From NCBI GenBank assembly GCA_017557005.1, contig JAFZFZ010000071.1, forward strand, positions 1 through 49,354: a stretch of DNA of 49,354 bases. Reading direction: 5' to 3'. Below the pieces are notes generated by a model. That model searched no databases. It was given only the letters and a program-made list of their open reading frames with translations, and was not told the DNA's origin. The number at the start of each line of letters is the position of its first letter. The first letter of the stretch is position 1. Source of the DNA: Bacteroidaceae bacterium (GTDB taxonomy: Bacteria; Bacteroidota; Bacteroidia; Bacteroidales; Bacteroidaceae). Positions 31,550 through 40,990 of the stretch are shown piece after piece. A program made the translations under genes and the position numbers.

Positions 31550-33577
31550 ATGAAACGAATATTGTCACAGAAATTTCCGTCATCGTTAACGTCATTGATT
31601 TCATTTTCGTCATCGTTAACGTTAACGTTATCGTTGATACTACTGCTCACAAGCTGCGGCGTGGAAAGCATATTGCGCAAGGCCGACCAAAGCTATGAAC
31701 TGGGCGAATACAACGAGGCGGCAATGCTATATAAAAAGGCATACTCGAAGACGGAGGCAAAGGAGAAGGAGAAGCGAGCGGAACGCGCCTTCAAAACGGC
31801 CGAATGCTACCGCCACATCAACATGAATGCCAAAGCGATGGCCTCGTACCGCAATGCCATACGATACGGATACCCCGACAGCATGATGTATAAGCACATG
31901 GCCGACCTGCAGCTGCAGAACAGCGACTACAAGGGTGCCATGGCCAACTATGACATTTACCTGGGCTACTGCCCCACCGACACCACGGCCATCAACGGAC
32001 GCAAGGCTTGCACCACGGCTCCGCAATGGAAGAAGAACCCCACACGATTTGTGGTAAAGAAGGAGACCCTCTTTAACTCGCGCCGTAGCGAATACTCACC
32101 CATGTTTGGAAGCGAAGATGGCTCGCAGCTCTTCTTCACCTCTACCCGCGACAAGGCGCTGGGCGACGAGAAGAGTCTCATCACGGGTCTGAAGGCTCCC
32201 GATATCTTCGTAGCTACCAAGGACGAGAAGGGTGTATGGCAGAAGCCCGAGCCCGTGGAGGGCGAACTCAACAGTGAGTTTGAGGATGGTGCCTGCTGCT
32301 TCACCCCGGACTTCAAGACGATGTATCTCACACGCTGCCTCATCGATAGCGAGTCGCCCCGCATGGCACAGATATACAAATCGGCCCGCTCAGATGCAGC
32401 CTGGGGTGCTCCCACGCTCTGCACACTGATGAAGGACACGCTATCCTCCTTTGCGCACCCCGCAGTGTCGCCCGATGGGGCTTGGCTCTACTTCGTGTCG
32501 GACATGAGCGGTGGCTTGGGTGGACTCGATATCTGGCGCATCGCCATCACCTCGGATGGCTTTGGCGGTGTAGAAAACTTGGGTGGCGACATCAACACAC
32601 AGGGCAACGAGATGTTTCCCACCTTCCGCCCCAATGGAGAACTTTACTACTCTTCGGACGGGCACCAGGGTATGGGCGGACTCGATATCTACTGCGCCAC
32701 ATTGGGCAACGACAATCGTTGGACGGTGACCAATCTGCAGGCTCCGGTAAACTCACCGGACGATGACTTTGGCATGACCTTCGAGGGACACTACATGCGC
32801 GGATACTTCAGCAGCAACCGTGGCGATGCCCGCGGCTGGGATCATATATACTCATTCTATCTGCCCGAGACGGTGCACACTCTCACTGGCTGGCTCTACG
32901 AGAAAGATGGCTATGAACTCACCGACGGCACTGTGTACCTTATCGGCAACGATGGCACCAACGAGAAACTGAGCGTGAAGACCGACGGTTCGTTCTCATG
33001 GCGCGTCAACCCCGGTGCCAGCTACGTGCTGCTGGGCACCTGCGAAGGCTACCTCAACCACAAACAGGAGCTCGTGGCCGACAGCACTGCCGAAGATCGC
33101 AGCTACACGCTGCAGTTCCCCTTGGCATCTATCACCAAGCCGGTGCTCATCGACAATATTTTCTATAAGTTCAACTCGGCCGAACTGACCGACTCCTCTA
33201 CCGCAGCACTCGACGAACTGGTGCGCCTGCTGGCCGACAATCCCAGCACAGTGATAGAGCTGGGTGCGCACTGCGACTACAAGGGACGCGACGAATACAA
33301 CGAACGGCTCTCACAACGCCGTGCCGAGTCGGTAGTCAACTACCTCATCGCACAAGGCATCGAAAGCGACCGTCTCGTACCCAAGGGCTACGGCGAATCT
33401 ACGCCCAAACTGGTAAACAAGAAGATGGCCGAGCGACATCCCTTCATGAAGGAGGGCGACACCCTCACCGAGGACTACATCCTCGCTCTGCCCGAGGAGC
33501 AACAGGAGATATGCAATGCTGAAAACCGCCGCACGGAGTTCCGCGTGCTGCGCACAACGTATCGTTTGTTTGAATAA
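31550..33577 (+). CDS. porE: PorE-like OmpA-family lipoprotein (type IX secretion component)
   Basis: A 675-residue lipoprotein: signal with lipidated Cys36 (LLLTSCG), TPR helices (SYELGEYNEAAMLYKKAYSK, about 40-160), a PD40-type beta-propeller (YSPMFGSEDGSQLFFTSTRD, HPAVSPDGAWLYFVSDMSGG, NEMFPTFRPNGELYYSSDGH, about 180-440), a carboxypeptidase-regulatory-like domain (TGWLYEKDGYELTDGTVYLI, about 445-530), and a C-terminal OmpA domain (IFYKFNSAELTDSSTAALDE, LSQRRAESVVNYLIAQGI, NRRTEF). This order, TPR/propeller/CRD/OmpA, is that of PorE of Porphyromonas, which joins the T9SS to peptidoglycan. A general OmpA-like lipoprotein is the alternative. Residues 10-30 of the signal region are encoded by a spacer-type repeat (31577-31639). 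Confidence 0.82.
   Translation: MKRILSQKFPSSLTSLISFSSSLTLTLSLILLLTSCGVESILRKADQSYELGEYNEAAMLYKKAYSKTEAKEKEKRAERAFKTAECYRHINMNAKAMASYRNAIRYGYPDSMMYKHMADLQLQNSDYKGAMANYDIYLGYCPTDTTAINGRKACTTAPQWKKNPTRFVVKKETLFNSRRSEYSPMFGSEDGSQLFFTSTRDKALGDEKSLITGLKAPDIFVATKDEKGVWQKPEPVEGELNSEFEDGACCFTPDFKTMYLTRCLIDSESPRMAQIYKSARSDAAWGAPTLCTLMKDTLSSFAHPAVSPDGAWLYFVSDMSGGLGGLDIWRIAITSDGFGGVENLGGDINTQGNEMFPTFRPNGELYYSSDGHQGMGGLDIYCATLGNDNRWTVTNLQAPVNSPDDDFGMTFEGHYMRGYFSSNRGDARGWDHIYSFYLPETVHTLTGWLYEKDGYELTDGTVYLIGNDGTNEKLSVKTDGSFSWRVNPGASYVLLGTCEGYLNHKQELVADSTAEDRSYTLQFPLASITKPVLIDNIFYKFNSAELTDSSTAALDELVRLLADNPSTVIELGAHCDYKGRDEYNERLSQRRAESVVNYLIAQGIESDRLVPKGYGESTPKLVNKKMAERHPFMKEGDTLTEDYILALPEEQQEICNAENRRTEFRVLRTTYRLFE
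31577..31639 (+). repeat. CGTCATCGTTAACGT repeat inside the signal-peptide codons of the porE-like gene
   Basis: CGTCATCGTTAACGT occurs at 31578-31592 and again at 31608-31622, exactly 30 bp apart and so in the same frame, followed by TAACGTTATCGTTGAT. The same words make up the spacers at 925-1080 and 2155-2245. Here they encode the Ser/Leu/Thr-rich stretch SSLTSLISFSSSLTLTLSLI. Confidence 0.75.
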
Positions 33578-33820
33578 GAAAAAACGGTCAACAGACTTGA
33601 CATCCGGATGAGTATTCATCGCGAAGTTGTCGGTTGACCGTAGACTATTAATCCTGCTACGCAGGCTTTTCCTCCTTACGACTTGCGTTTCCTCCTCCTT
33701 GCTTGGTAAAATCAAAGTAAAACTTTGTTTCTACTCTCGCTTCGTTCGTCGGTTCGCACCTCGGCAATTAAAGCGAGCTTAATTGCTCTCGGTTTGGCGT
33801 CGGTTGACCGTAGACTGTTA
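33578..33820. repeat. Composite spacer of direct and inverted repeats
   Basis: This stretch lies between two convergent genes. GTCGGTTGACCGTAGACT occurs at about 33629 and again at about 33799, followed by (A/G)TTATTA. The first copy is also partly inverted against ACGGTCAAC near 33585. Between them are CCTGC-TAC-GCAGG followed by CTTTT (possible terminator), CAAAGT-AAA-ACTTTG, and GCAATTAA-AGCGAGC-TTAATTGC. No gene is seen. Confidence 0.65.
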
Positions 33821-34774
33821 TTAAGCCCCCGGCTTTATTTTGCATTTCTCGTACGACTCTACGTAGCGCTTGTACTTATCAGGGTAGATATCCTTAGCAG
33901 TGATGATCATAGCTGTATCGTAGCAATCGCCAAAGTCGGGATCAAAGGTGGTACCGAAGGTCTTCATCGTGGGTGACAGACCGATATAGAGGTGGATGAA
34001 CGGAGGAATGGTATCGCCCAACGACTTCACATAGTTGTTGAGGATGGCATAGTTCTCCTTATAGTCGGCACCGGTAAACATCTCCTTGAAGAAGGCTGCC
34101 TGCTCGGGAGTACAGGTCTCGGGATTCTTTGAGGTGATGAGTCCCTCGCGATCGCCAAAGCTCATATCGAGGTAGTACACCATAGCCTTGCGGCTCATCT
34201 CGGGGCTGGTGCTATAGATGGTCACCTTACCTGAGAGGTACTTCACGGTGGGGTCGGTAGCGATGAGTCCACCAATACCATCCCACAGGTTGTCGAGTGC
34301 GAAGAGCGCCTTGCGGCCACCTGCTGCACTCTGATACTTGGGCTGCACGAAGGCGCGTGCCATCTCGATGCAGTGGGGAAACTCATTGTCGAGGAACTTC
34401 TGCGAGAAGTCGAAGAGGTGCTCGGTATTTACATAGGGCTGACCATTCTCATGGAACGATGCCATTTTCCAGCGGGTGAAGCGGTAGCCACCGATGATCT
34501 CATCAGCCTCGGGGTTCCACACTACGAGCTGGAAGCATGCCTTATCCTCAAGATCGAAGTGGTCGAGGTCACACTCGGTGCCACTGCCACCGCCTACAGC
34601 GCGGAACGACACCTCGCGTAGGCGGCCTATCTCACGCAGCACATTGGGTGCTGTCTCATTGTTCACTACATAGAGTTCGTTGTCTCCGCGGTTTGTGGTA
34701 CGGAGGAAGGTGTTCTCATTGAGTTCGCTCTTGAGCAACTCTACATCTACAGGGGGAATGATAGGGGGAAGCAT
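33821..34774 (-). CDS. glsB: Glycine N-acyltransferase of glycine-lipid synthesis (GNAT type)
   Basis: A 317-residue protein of the OlsB/hemolysin-like GNAT family. Recognisable blocks: LREIGRLREVSFRAVGGGSG, VWNPEADEIIGGYRFTRWKM, CIEMARAFVQPKYQ, and GLSPTMKTFGTTFDPDFG near the end. In Bacteroides the homologue GlsB adds a 3-hydroxy fatty acid to glycine, and GlsA, encoded next to it, adds a second acyl group, giving glycine lipids of the envelope. The gls partner lies just upstream here (34928-35782), which supports the assignment. An A/T-rich repeat-bearing gap of 153 bp separates the two. Confidence 0.85.
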   Translation of the reverse strand: MLPPIIPPVDVELLKSELNENTFLRTTNRGDNELYVVNNETAPNVLREIGRLREVSFRAVGGGSGTECDLDHFDLEDKACFQLVVWNPEADEIIGGYRFTRWKMASFHENGQPYVNTEHLFDFSQKFLDNEFPHCIEMARAFVQPKYQSAAGGRKALFALDNLWDGIGGLIATDPTVKYLSGKVTIYSTSPEMSRKAMVYYLDMSFGDREGLITSKNPETCTPEQAAFFKEMFTGADYKENYAILNNYVKSLGDTIPPFIHLYIGLSPTMKTFGTTFDPDFGDCYDTAMIITAKDIYPDKYKRYVESYEKCKIKPGA

Positions 34775-34927
34775 ATTGTTAATTTACTATTTACAAATTT
34801 ACAATTGATTTTGCGACTTTTATATTTTACTATTTTGCGACTTGCAAGATCCCTGGCGTGATAATTGATAAATAGCTCAATTGGACAATAAATAGTAAAT
34901 TGTAAATCGTCAAATTGTAAATTGATT
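34775..34927. repeat. A/T-rich inverted-repeat spacer between glsB and glsA
   Basis: TTTACTATTTACAAATTTAC near 34792 and, in the opposite sense, AATAGTAAATTGTAAATCG near 34893 form long imperfect arms. TTTTGCGACTT occurs twice (about 34810 and 34831). No coding capacity. It could fold in the message between the two genes and tune glsB expression; this is inference. Confidence 0.55.
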
Positions 34928-35782
34928 TTACATATTCGGTTCACATCCATTGCCAACAGAGAGTGCTTTCACACGCTCCTGCATCTCGGCAGCCCACTCA
35001 CGATCGCTCTTTGACTTATCGAACGTAGTGTAGGGAACGGGCTCGCCAAAGGTGATGACAAACTCGTTGCCGCACTGCTTGAACAGTTCGTCTACCAGGT
35101 AGAGCATACCGATATTAACCTTCAGGCCTAGGAACTTGCTAAGCTTAGCAAGGAAAAAGTACCAACGTGAGTTGTGTCCCGAGATGTGTATGGGCACTAC
35201 ATCACGCTCGTAGCGACGGGCCTGAGTCACAAACATTTTCTTCCAAGGCATCTCGGTGACTTTACCCTTGATCTTACGGGCACACAATCCAGCCGGGAAG
35301 ACCAACACCTGCTTGTCTGATGTAAACATCGCTGCAATGCGTTCGCCAAGGTCGCGGCTCTGCTTCGAAGAGAGGTTGTTGACCGGTACGAAAAACTCTG
35401 TGAGGGGCTTCAGATGTGCCAACAAAGGGGTTACAGGCACCTTAAAGCCATCACCATACAGCTGTCTGAACACCGAGCCAATGATGAGAGCCTCGGGACC
35501 ACCGAGCGGATGGTTGCACACGAAGATATACCGTTTATCGGCTTGGAGATGCTCTTCGCCACGGATTCGGAAGGTGATGTTAAGATATTTCAAAGCATCG
35601 TCGAAGAAACCTACACCCACAGGGTGCTCAGCCGTCATGATGGCTTCATTGACCTGCTCCTGATGTAGACGGCGCTTAAGGAAGCCTGCAACTAACTTAC
35701 GCAAAAACTTATTGCGAGGCCAGGCGCCTAATATCTTATTGATATCTACGAACAAGCTTTCTCTTTCGTTGTATTTCTCCAT
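34928..35782 (-). CDS. glsA: Acyltransferase of the PlsC/GlsA type (glycine-lipid O-acylation)
   Basis: A 284-residue protein with acyltransferase blocks: YIFVCNHPLGGPEALIIGSV (the NHP motif that stands for NHx4D), FFVPVNNLSSKQSRDLGERI, and QVLVFPAGLCARKIKGKVTE (block III, with FPAG), then DVVPIHISGHNSRWYF. It resembles GlsA of Bacteroides, which O-acylates the N-acyl-glycine made by GlsB. The gene order glsA-glsB matches Bacteroides. The start at 35782 overlaps the permease gene by 47 bp, so the permease and gls genes probably form one transcript. Confidence 0.82.
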   Translation of the reverse strand: MEKYNERESLFVDINKILGAWPRNKFLRKLVAGFLKRRLHQEQVNEAIMTAEHPVGVGFFDDALKYLNITFRIRGEEHLQADKRYIFVCNHPLGGPEALIIGSVFRQLYGDGFKVPVTPLLAHLKPLTEFFVPVNNLSSKQSRDLGERIAAMFTSDKQVLVFPAGLCARKIKGKVTEMPWKKMFVTQARRYERDVVPIHISGHNSRWYFFLAKLSKFLGLKVNIGMLYLVDELFKQCGNEFVITFGEPVPYTTFDKSKSDREWAAEMQERVKALSVGNGCEPNM

Positions 35783-37136
35783 AGTTTTTACGAATTATCC
35801 AGTAAAAAGCAAATCCGACAAGTATCCATACCAACAATATCACACGGCTCTGGAACGACAGATAGCCAGGCATACCGGGAATGAGCAATAGTGAAAGGAA
35901 GAACAATGAGAATAGGCATCCCAACACACCAATCCACATCTGGCGCTTATCACCCACCTTGCGTGCCATAATGGCTGCCGAGGCAGTGGTATAGGCAAAC
36001 ACAATAGCAGCACCTACACTGGTCATGTCGACAATCCACAACAAAATCTCACGACCAAACCAGGGTGCAAACAAACTGGCCACCATCACAAAAAGGATGG
36101 CATTGCGAGGAGTTCCGTGCTTGGGAGAGAGCTGCTTGAAGAATGCGGGCAGACTGCCCTCATCGGCCATAGCGTACATGAGACGCGAAGTGGAGATATA
36201 GAATGCGTTCATACCTGACACTACGGCACAGAACATGGCAATACCAAGGAAGATAAGACCGAATAGTCCGAATGTGTTGCGCACCACATAACCTGTCTCC
36301 CAATTATTGCCTAAAGCAAGCAGCTCCTGCCAGGGCATAAGACCTGCAGCCGTAACGGTACACATGGCTATATAAAGGAGAGCCGCAATAAAGATGGCCA
36401 GGATCATGATCTTGGTCGACTTCTTATGATCGAAGTTGTACTCCTCAGCACTCTGCGGGATACAGTCGAAACCGATGAAGGCCCATGGAGCCATGGCTAC
36501 GATACTGAACACGCCACTCCACCAGCTTACACCCTCGGGGAAGCCAGGAGCGAGGTTGCTCCAATCGGCCTTACCTAACACAAGGAAGGTGATGAGACAG
36601 ATACAGCCTACCAAGGTGAGTGCAATGGCTGTCTGCAACCATGCAGCCTGCTTGATACCTTTGATATTGATGAGGGCCATAATGATGATGAAGGCCGACG
36701 CCAGCGCCACCTCACCGGCATACACATCCCATCCGGCCACCTCATATAGTTTGCCTACCTGCACAATACCAGGGAAGAGGTAGCGGCTAATGAGTGCCAA
36801 TGCCGTGGCGTTGAGCGGGATAAGGCTCCAATAGGCCAGGATCATACCCCAACCACAGACGAACGCGTTGCGCTTGCCTATCGCCTCTTTGGTGTAGATG
36901 AATTCACCTCCGCTGACAGGGAATTTGCGGATGAGATATCCGTAGCTCAGTGCAATCACGATAATAAGGAATGCACCGATGAGCATACCCAATGCTGTGC
37001 CCAACGGACCAGCCTTAGGAAGAAATGCGTTACCTGGGAGCACAAAGCATCCCCAACCAATAATAGCGCCCAATGCCAATGCCCACACATCTACGGGACG
37101 CATCGAACGCTTAAACTTTCCATTAGTATTTGACAT
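35736..37136 (-). CDS. APC-family amino acid permease
   Basis: A 466-residue integral membrane protein from the ATG at 37136 (MSNTNGKFKRSMRPVDVWAL). It has about 12 membrane segments. The first helix carries the substrate-site pattern GAIIGWGCFVLPG of the APC superfamily, followed by GPLGTALGMLIGAFLIIVIA and SGGEFIYTKEAIGKRNAFVC. Later blocks include APWAFIGFDCIPQSAEEY and SGMNAFYISTSRLMYAMADE. The substrate cannot be read from the sequence. A -7 box (TAACTTTG, 37191-37198) lies 54 bp upstream, and the 3' end overlaps glsA. Confidence 0.88.
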   Translation of the reverse strand: MSNTNGKFKRSMRPVDVWALALGAIIGWGCFVLPGNAFLPKAGPLGTALGMLIGAFLIIVIALSYGYLIRKFPVSGGEFIYTKEAIGKRNAFVCGWGMILAYWSLIPLNATALALISRYLFPGIVQVGKLYEVAGWDVYAGEVALASAFIIIMALINIKGIKQAAWLQTAIALTLVGCICLITFLVLGKADWSNLAPGFPEGVSWWSGVFSIVAMAPWAFIGFDCIPQSAEEYNFDHKKSTKIMILAIFIAALLYIAMCTVTAAGLMPWQELLALGNNWETGYVVRNTFGLFGLIFLGIAMFCAVVSGMNAFYISTSRLMYAMADEGSLPAFFKQLSPKHGTPRNAILFVMVASLFAPWFGREILLWIVDMTSVGAAIVFAYTTASAAIMARKVGDKRQMWIGVLGCLFSLFFLSLLLIPGMPGYLSFQSRVILLVWILVGFAFYWIIRKNYGEIQRKRKLVRRYQ

Positions 37137-37190
37137 AGTTTTTAGAGTTTTCGCCACCGTCTTGACTAAGACACCAGCGAGTTTAGGCGC

Positions 37191-37198
37191 CAAAGTTA
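37191..37198 (-). promoter_or_regulatory. -7 box of the permease-glsA-glsB operon
   Basis: TAACTTTG on the minus strand, 54 bp before the ATG at 37136. No TTTG box at the usual distance. Confidence 0.5.
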
Positions 37199-37290
37199 CC
37201 ACTTTTTATTTTTAATAAAGAAAAATTAAGCAATTTTATTCAAAAAAAGTTGATGCTTAATCCTTCTAAAGGCGGTATGCCCAGCATGGT

Positions 37291-38700
37291 TTACACCACC
37301 GCCACCACCTCCTCGGGGAAGTGGCCGCTTCGTATGCGCCATTCGTTGGGATAGAGATTGTTGGCACGGTTTCCCAGGTTCTTCACGAATCCCAGCGGTA
37401 TGCCACGGTAGGTGACGATAACAAAGCCACGAGGCGCGTCAGCTGCAAGTGTCACGGCCTCTCTATGCAGGTAGCGGAGCGCATCGGCATACGAGAGTTC
37501 GCACATAGCAAACGCCTCTGCGCTGAGTGCCGTGCTCATGGCCAGCGCATGGGCAGGTATCGCGTCGCGGCCCTTGAGCGTAGCGAGTGGGATACCCCAG
37601 TGCACCAAGTGTAGGCGCGCTGCCAGCATCTCCATCAGCGGTTCCATATCGGCAGGCACGGCCACCACCTCCTCACCTACTACCTTATATATATATCCAC
37701 CGTCTTTGAGCCAAGCCTTGCATGTGGCAGGCACGGCCATCACGGGCTGCTTACCCTTGGCCTTCTTATCGGCCGACTTACGCTTCATCGCACCATCCAG
37801 CGCTACACCTTGGTGAGAGCAAGACTCCCCACCCTTTCGGAGCACCGCCAAGAAGAAGCCTTCGCCTCGTGTACGTCCCGGGAGAAAACGGTAGGCATGC
37901 TCCACGCCAGGCACCAAGCTCGGTGTGATACCCCACGCCTCCTCGGTCGCTACGGGCAGCAATTCGGCCCCCAGTTCATCCACCATCCAGCGCACGTTCT
38001 CCTCATCCTCCTCCGTATTGAAGGTACAGGTGCTATAGATCAGCAATGCGCCCGGTCGTAGTGTGGGCCATATATCGGTGAGTATGTCGCGCTGTCGTTT
38101 CCAGCAGGCCTCCACATTTTCGGGACTCCACTCGGCCACCGCCACCTCATCCTTGCGAAACATACCTTCCCCACTGCACGGGGCATCTACCAACACGAGG
38201 TCAAACACCTCGCCCAGCGGTGTAAAGTCTGCCGGATAATTGGATGTCACCACACAGCGCCCATGGCCCCACTTCGTGATGTTCTCGGCCAGTACTTGCG
38301 CACGAGGACGCATCACCTCGTTTGACACCAACACACAGTCATTGGGCAATAGAGAACGTAACAGCGTGCTCTTACCTCCGGGTGCAGCACAAAGGTCGAG
38401 TGCCACACGCGCCTCACCGAGGTGCTGCTTCACGGCCTGCTCCACAAACATCGACGATGCCTCCTGTACATAGTAACATCCACCATGCAGCAGCGGGTCG
38501 AAAGTAAAGGCGGGACGCTCCTGCAGGTAATAGGCATGGGTAGCCCAGGGCACCGACTCGTAGTTCACGGCTTCGTGCCACTTGGCCGGGTTGAGACGGA
38601 TGCTCACAGCAGGCTCGCCCAACAAAGCCTCACGAAAAACTTCGTAGCCTTCGCCCAGCAGGTTGCGCATCGTATGTTCAAAAGAGGCTGGTAGGTTCAT
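37291..38700 (-). CDS. RsmF/NOL1-NOP2-Sun family RNA m5C methyltransferase
   Basis: A 469-residue protein. The N-terminal part has VSIRLNPAKW, and the SAM-binding core has YVQEASSMFVEQAV, LDLCAAPGGKSTLLRSLL, SNEVMRPRAQVLAENITKWG and LVLVDAPCSGEGMFRKDE. The two catalytic cysteines of the family are Cys175 in DAPCSG and Cys225 in YSTCTF. The C-terminus (YRGIPLGFVKNLGNRANNLY, PNEWRIR) is the RsmF-type RNA-binding end. The usual target is a cytosine of 16S rRNA; which one is not shown here. It is followed by folA with a 25-bp spacer on the far side, but runs in the same direction as thyA-folA, so it may be the last gene of that unit. Confidence 0.93.
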   Translation of the reverse strand: MNLPASFEHTMRNLLGEGYEVFREALLGEPAVSIRLNPAKWHEAVNYESVPWATHAYYLQERPAFTFDPLLHGGCYYVQEASSMFVEQAVKQHLGEARVALDLCAAPGGKSTLLRSLLPNDCVLVSNEVMRPRAQVLAENITKWGHGRCVVTSNYPADFTPLGEVFDLVLVDAPCSGEGMFRKDEVAVAEWSPENVEACWKRQRDILTDIWPTLRPGALLIYSTCTFNTEEDEENVRWMVDELGAELLPVATEEAWGITPSLVPGVEHAYRFLPGRTRGEGFFLAVLRKGGESCSHQGVALDGAMKRKSADKKAKGKQPVMAVPATCKAWLKDGGYIYKVVGEEVVAVPADMEPLMEMLAARLHLVHWGIPLATLKGRDAIPAHALAMSTALSAEAFAMCELSYADALRYLHREAVTLAADAPRGFVIVTYRGIPLGFVKNLGNRANNLYPNEWRIRSGHFPEEVVAVV

Positions 38701-38761
38701 TGAGATTGGTTCATTGAGATTGACAAGTGCAAGAGTGAGAACGAAAGGTTATCTCCCAAAC

Positions 38762-39265
38762 TTACTTGCGGATGTAATCGATAAAGACATATGCCTGCGC
38801 ATGTTTCTCGTCGGGGGCATGTTCCTCGCGAGCAACCTCTGTCCACTCCTCGGGGTTGAGATCAGGGAAGAAGGCATCAGCTTCGGCGGGTATGTCATCC
38901 ACGAGGGTGAGATGTACACGCTTGGCCAATCCGACGGTCTGCTTATAGAGTTCGCCACCACCGATGATATACACATCCTCGGTATAATCGCACTGCATCA
39001 ATGCCTCCTCGAGGCTGCGGTAACACTCAGCATTCTCCAAGTGCAGGCCCTCTTGACGGCTCAACACGATGTTGCGTCGATCGGGCAGCGCACCCTTAGG
39101 GAGCGACTCGAAGGTCTTGCGCCCCATGATGATGGTGTGACCCGTGGTGAGCGCCTTGAAGCGCTTCAGGTCATTGGGCAAGCGGTAGAGCAACTGGTTG
39201 CGGAGACCGATAGCGCCGTTCTTGGCTGCTGCTACGATGATAGATACATTGTCAAGTGTCGTCAT
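38762..39265 (-). CDS. folA: Dihydrofolate reductase
   Basis: A 167-residue enzyme that reduces dihydrofolate with NADPH, so renewing the cofactor used up by thymidylate synthase. Visible signatures: [60 protein letters not shown], and [14 protein letters not shown]. Its ATG (39263-39265) overlaps the stop of thyA (ATGA), so the two are translationally coupled, a common arrangement for this pair. Confidence 0.97.
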   Translation of the reverse strand: MTTLDNVSIIVAAAKNGAIGLRNQLLYRLPNDLKRFKALTTGHTIIMGRKTFESLPKGALPDRRNIVLSRQEGLHLENAECYRSLEEALMQCDYTEDVYIIGGGELYKQTVGLAKRVHLTLVDDIPAEADAFFPDLNPEEWTEVAREEHAPDEKHAQAYVFIDYIRK

Positions 39266-40056
39266 ACAGCTACTACTCCTTTGATATGGGGGTGTGGATC
39301 ATAGTCAACGAGTTCGAAGTCCTCAAACTTGAAGTCGAAGATGCTCTTCACGTCGGGGTTGATCTTCATCTTGGGCAGGGGACGCGGCTCACGTGTGAGC
39401 TGCAGCTTCACCTGTTCGAGATGGTTGCTATAGATATGAGTATCGCCCAAGGTATGCACAAACTCACCCGGCTTGAGGCCCGTCACTTGTGCCACCATCA
39501 TGAGCAACAACGCATAGGATGCAATGTTGAAGGGTACGCCCAAGAAGGTATCGGCACTGCGCTGATAGAGTTGCAGGCTGAGCTTGCCATCGGCCACATA
39601 GAATTGGAAGAAAGCATGACAAGGAGGCAGATTCATATTATCAAGGTCGCCCACGTTCCAAGCCGAAACGATGATGCGTCGGCTGTCGGGGTTATTCTTG
39701 ATGGTCTCAATGGCTTCAGCAATCTGGTCGATATGTCCGCCCTTATAATCGGGCCATGAGCGCCACTGGTAGCCATAGATATGTCCGAGGTCGCCATCTT
39801 CGTCGGCCCACTCATTCCATATGCGCACACCATTATCCTGCAGGTACTTCACGTTGGTATCGCCCTGAAGGAACCACAGCAGTTCGTGGATGATTGACTT
39901 CAAGTGCAGTTTCTTGGTGGTGAGGCAAGGAAATCCATCCTCGAGGTTGAAGCGCATCTGATGGCCAAACACACTGATGGTGCCTGTACCTGTGCGGTCG
40001 CTCTTCTCTACGCCCTCCGTCATAATGCGGTTGAGCAGGTCTAAGTATTGCTTCAT
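39262..40056 (-). CDS. thyA: Thymidylate synthase
   Basis: A 264-residue enzyme, the standard ThyA length, that methylates dUMP to dTMP. It has the [19 protein letters not shown] start region, [20 protein letters not shown], Cys146 in [12 protein letters not shown] (the same number as in E. coli), [20 protein letters not shown] and HIYSNHLEQ. It is the first gene of a thyA-folA unit. Confidence 0.98.
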   Translation of the reverse strand: MKQYLDLLNRIMTEGVEKSDRTGTGTISVFGHQMRFNLEDGFPCLTTKKLHLKSIIHELLWFLQGDTNVKYLQDNGVRIWNEWADEDGDLGHIYGYQWRSWPDYKGGHIDQIAEAIETIKNNPDSRRIIVSAWNVGDLDNMNLPPCHAFFQFYVADGKLSLQLYQRSADTFLGVPFNIASYALLLMMVAQVTGLKPGEFVHTLGDTHIYSNHLEQVKLQLTREPRPLPKMKINPDVKSIFDFKFEDFELVDYDPHPHIKGVVAV

Positions 40057-40131
40057 ATATATATTGTTATGTCTTTTCTGACTGCGAAATTAGGTATAAA
40101 ATCCGTTATATGCAATTCTGCAAGGTGCTTT

Positions 40132-40779
40132 CTACTTCTTTCCTAAATAATCGACCAGCACCTCGCCTATGCCAATACACACGATGAGTATGCCTATGCC
40201 TACACCAAAGTCGCCCATCCATATACCGAGGAAGATGGCCAGACCAATGCCCAGACAGATATTCTTAACACCCTTATTGAAAAGAGTGCGGTCGCGCGAT
40301 GGAGCACTGCCCTCGTTGGGAGTCGTAGCACGAGGCTGGTCGTCAGTGCGACGGCGTCGGAAGAGCAGGTATAGCAGCAAGGCCAGCAGCAACAGAGGCA
40401 ATCCAAAGATACATAGCAGCATTACGATGACCATGAAGATAGCACCCGAGGCCATGCCCAATCCCGACAACCCCAGCAACCCCTTGAAAAAGCCAGGCAT
40501 ATCACCGAAGAACTCATCCATCATCTCCTCGGTCAGTTCTATTGTCCTATGCGTCATCAAGCTATCATCTGAGTAGGCAGTTATGTGCCATGACCCGACG
40601 CGAGCGGTGGCAGCCACTGAGGTTGCAGCCGAATCATCGTGAGCTACGACATCGGTCACCAATTCCTCCACTACGGGCACTCCTTCCATGGTAGACTCAC
40701 CCTCTTGGGCAGCTGCTACCGCAGTACCTACAAGCGCTATCACAAGCGCCATCATCCAATGTTTTACGTTCATACCCAT
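40132..40779 (-). CDS. Exported/membrane protein of unknown function
   Basis: A 215-residue protein. A signal peptide (MGMNVKHWMMALVIALVGTA) precedes an acidic linker. A membrane segment follows (MASGAIFMVIVMLLCIFGLP, continuing LLLLALLLYLLF), then a basic stretch (RRRRTDDQPR), and then KGVKNICLGIGLAIFLGIWM and GVGIGILIVCIGIGEVLV, which form one or two more membrane segments. The layout is like that of DUF6249-type membrane proteins of Bacteroidales, but I do not recognise it with certainty. It lies 75 bp upstream of nothing obviously related and may be on its own. Confidence 0.55.
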   Translation of the reverse strand: MGMNVKHWMMALVIALVGTAVAAAQEGESTMEGVPVVEELVTDVVAHDDSAATSVAATARVGSWHITAYSDDSLMTHRTIELTEEMMDEFFGDMPGFFKGLLGLSGLGMASGAIFMVIVMLLCIFGLPLLLLALLLYLLFRRRRTDDQPRATTPNEGSAPSRDRTLFNKGVKNICLGIGLAIFLGIWMGDFGVGIGILIVCIGIGEVLVDYLGKK

Positions 40780-40929
40780 TGCTTGTACAAATTATTATTC
40801 TCCATCAAGCGAGCATCGCCTGTTTCGAAGTGCAAAGTAAGTAAAAATATCGATAGTTTGTCCGCAAAATGAATATTATCTACTAACATATTCCTAATCT
40901 CCGTCTGATTAAGCTTGCGAACAATTTAA

Positions 40930-40960
40930 AACAACAGAAGCGAACCTAAGGCTCGCTTCT
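40930..40960 (-). terminator. Terminator of the exbB-exbD operon
   Basis: AGAAGCGA (40936-40943) and TCGCTTCT (40953-40960) form an 8-bp stem 31 bp past the stop at 40991, followed on the minus strand by TGTTGTTTTAAATTG. Confidence 0.75.
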
Positions 40961-40990
40961 ATTGTCATATATAAGATTTACTCTTACAGA

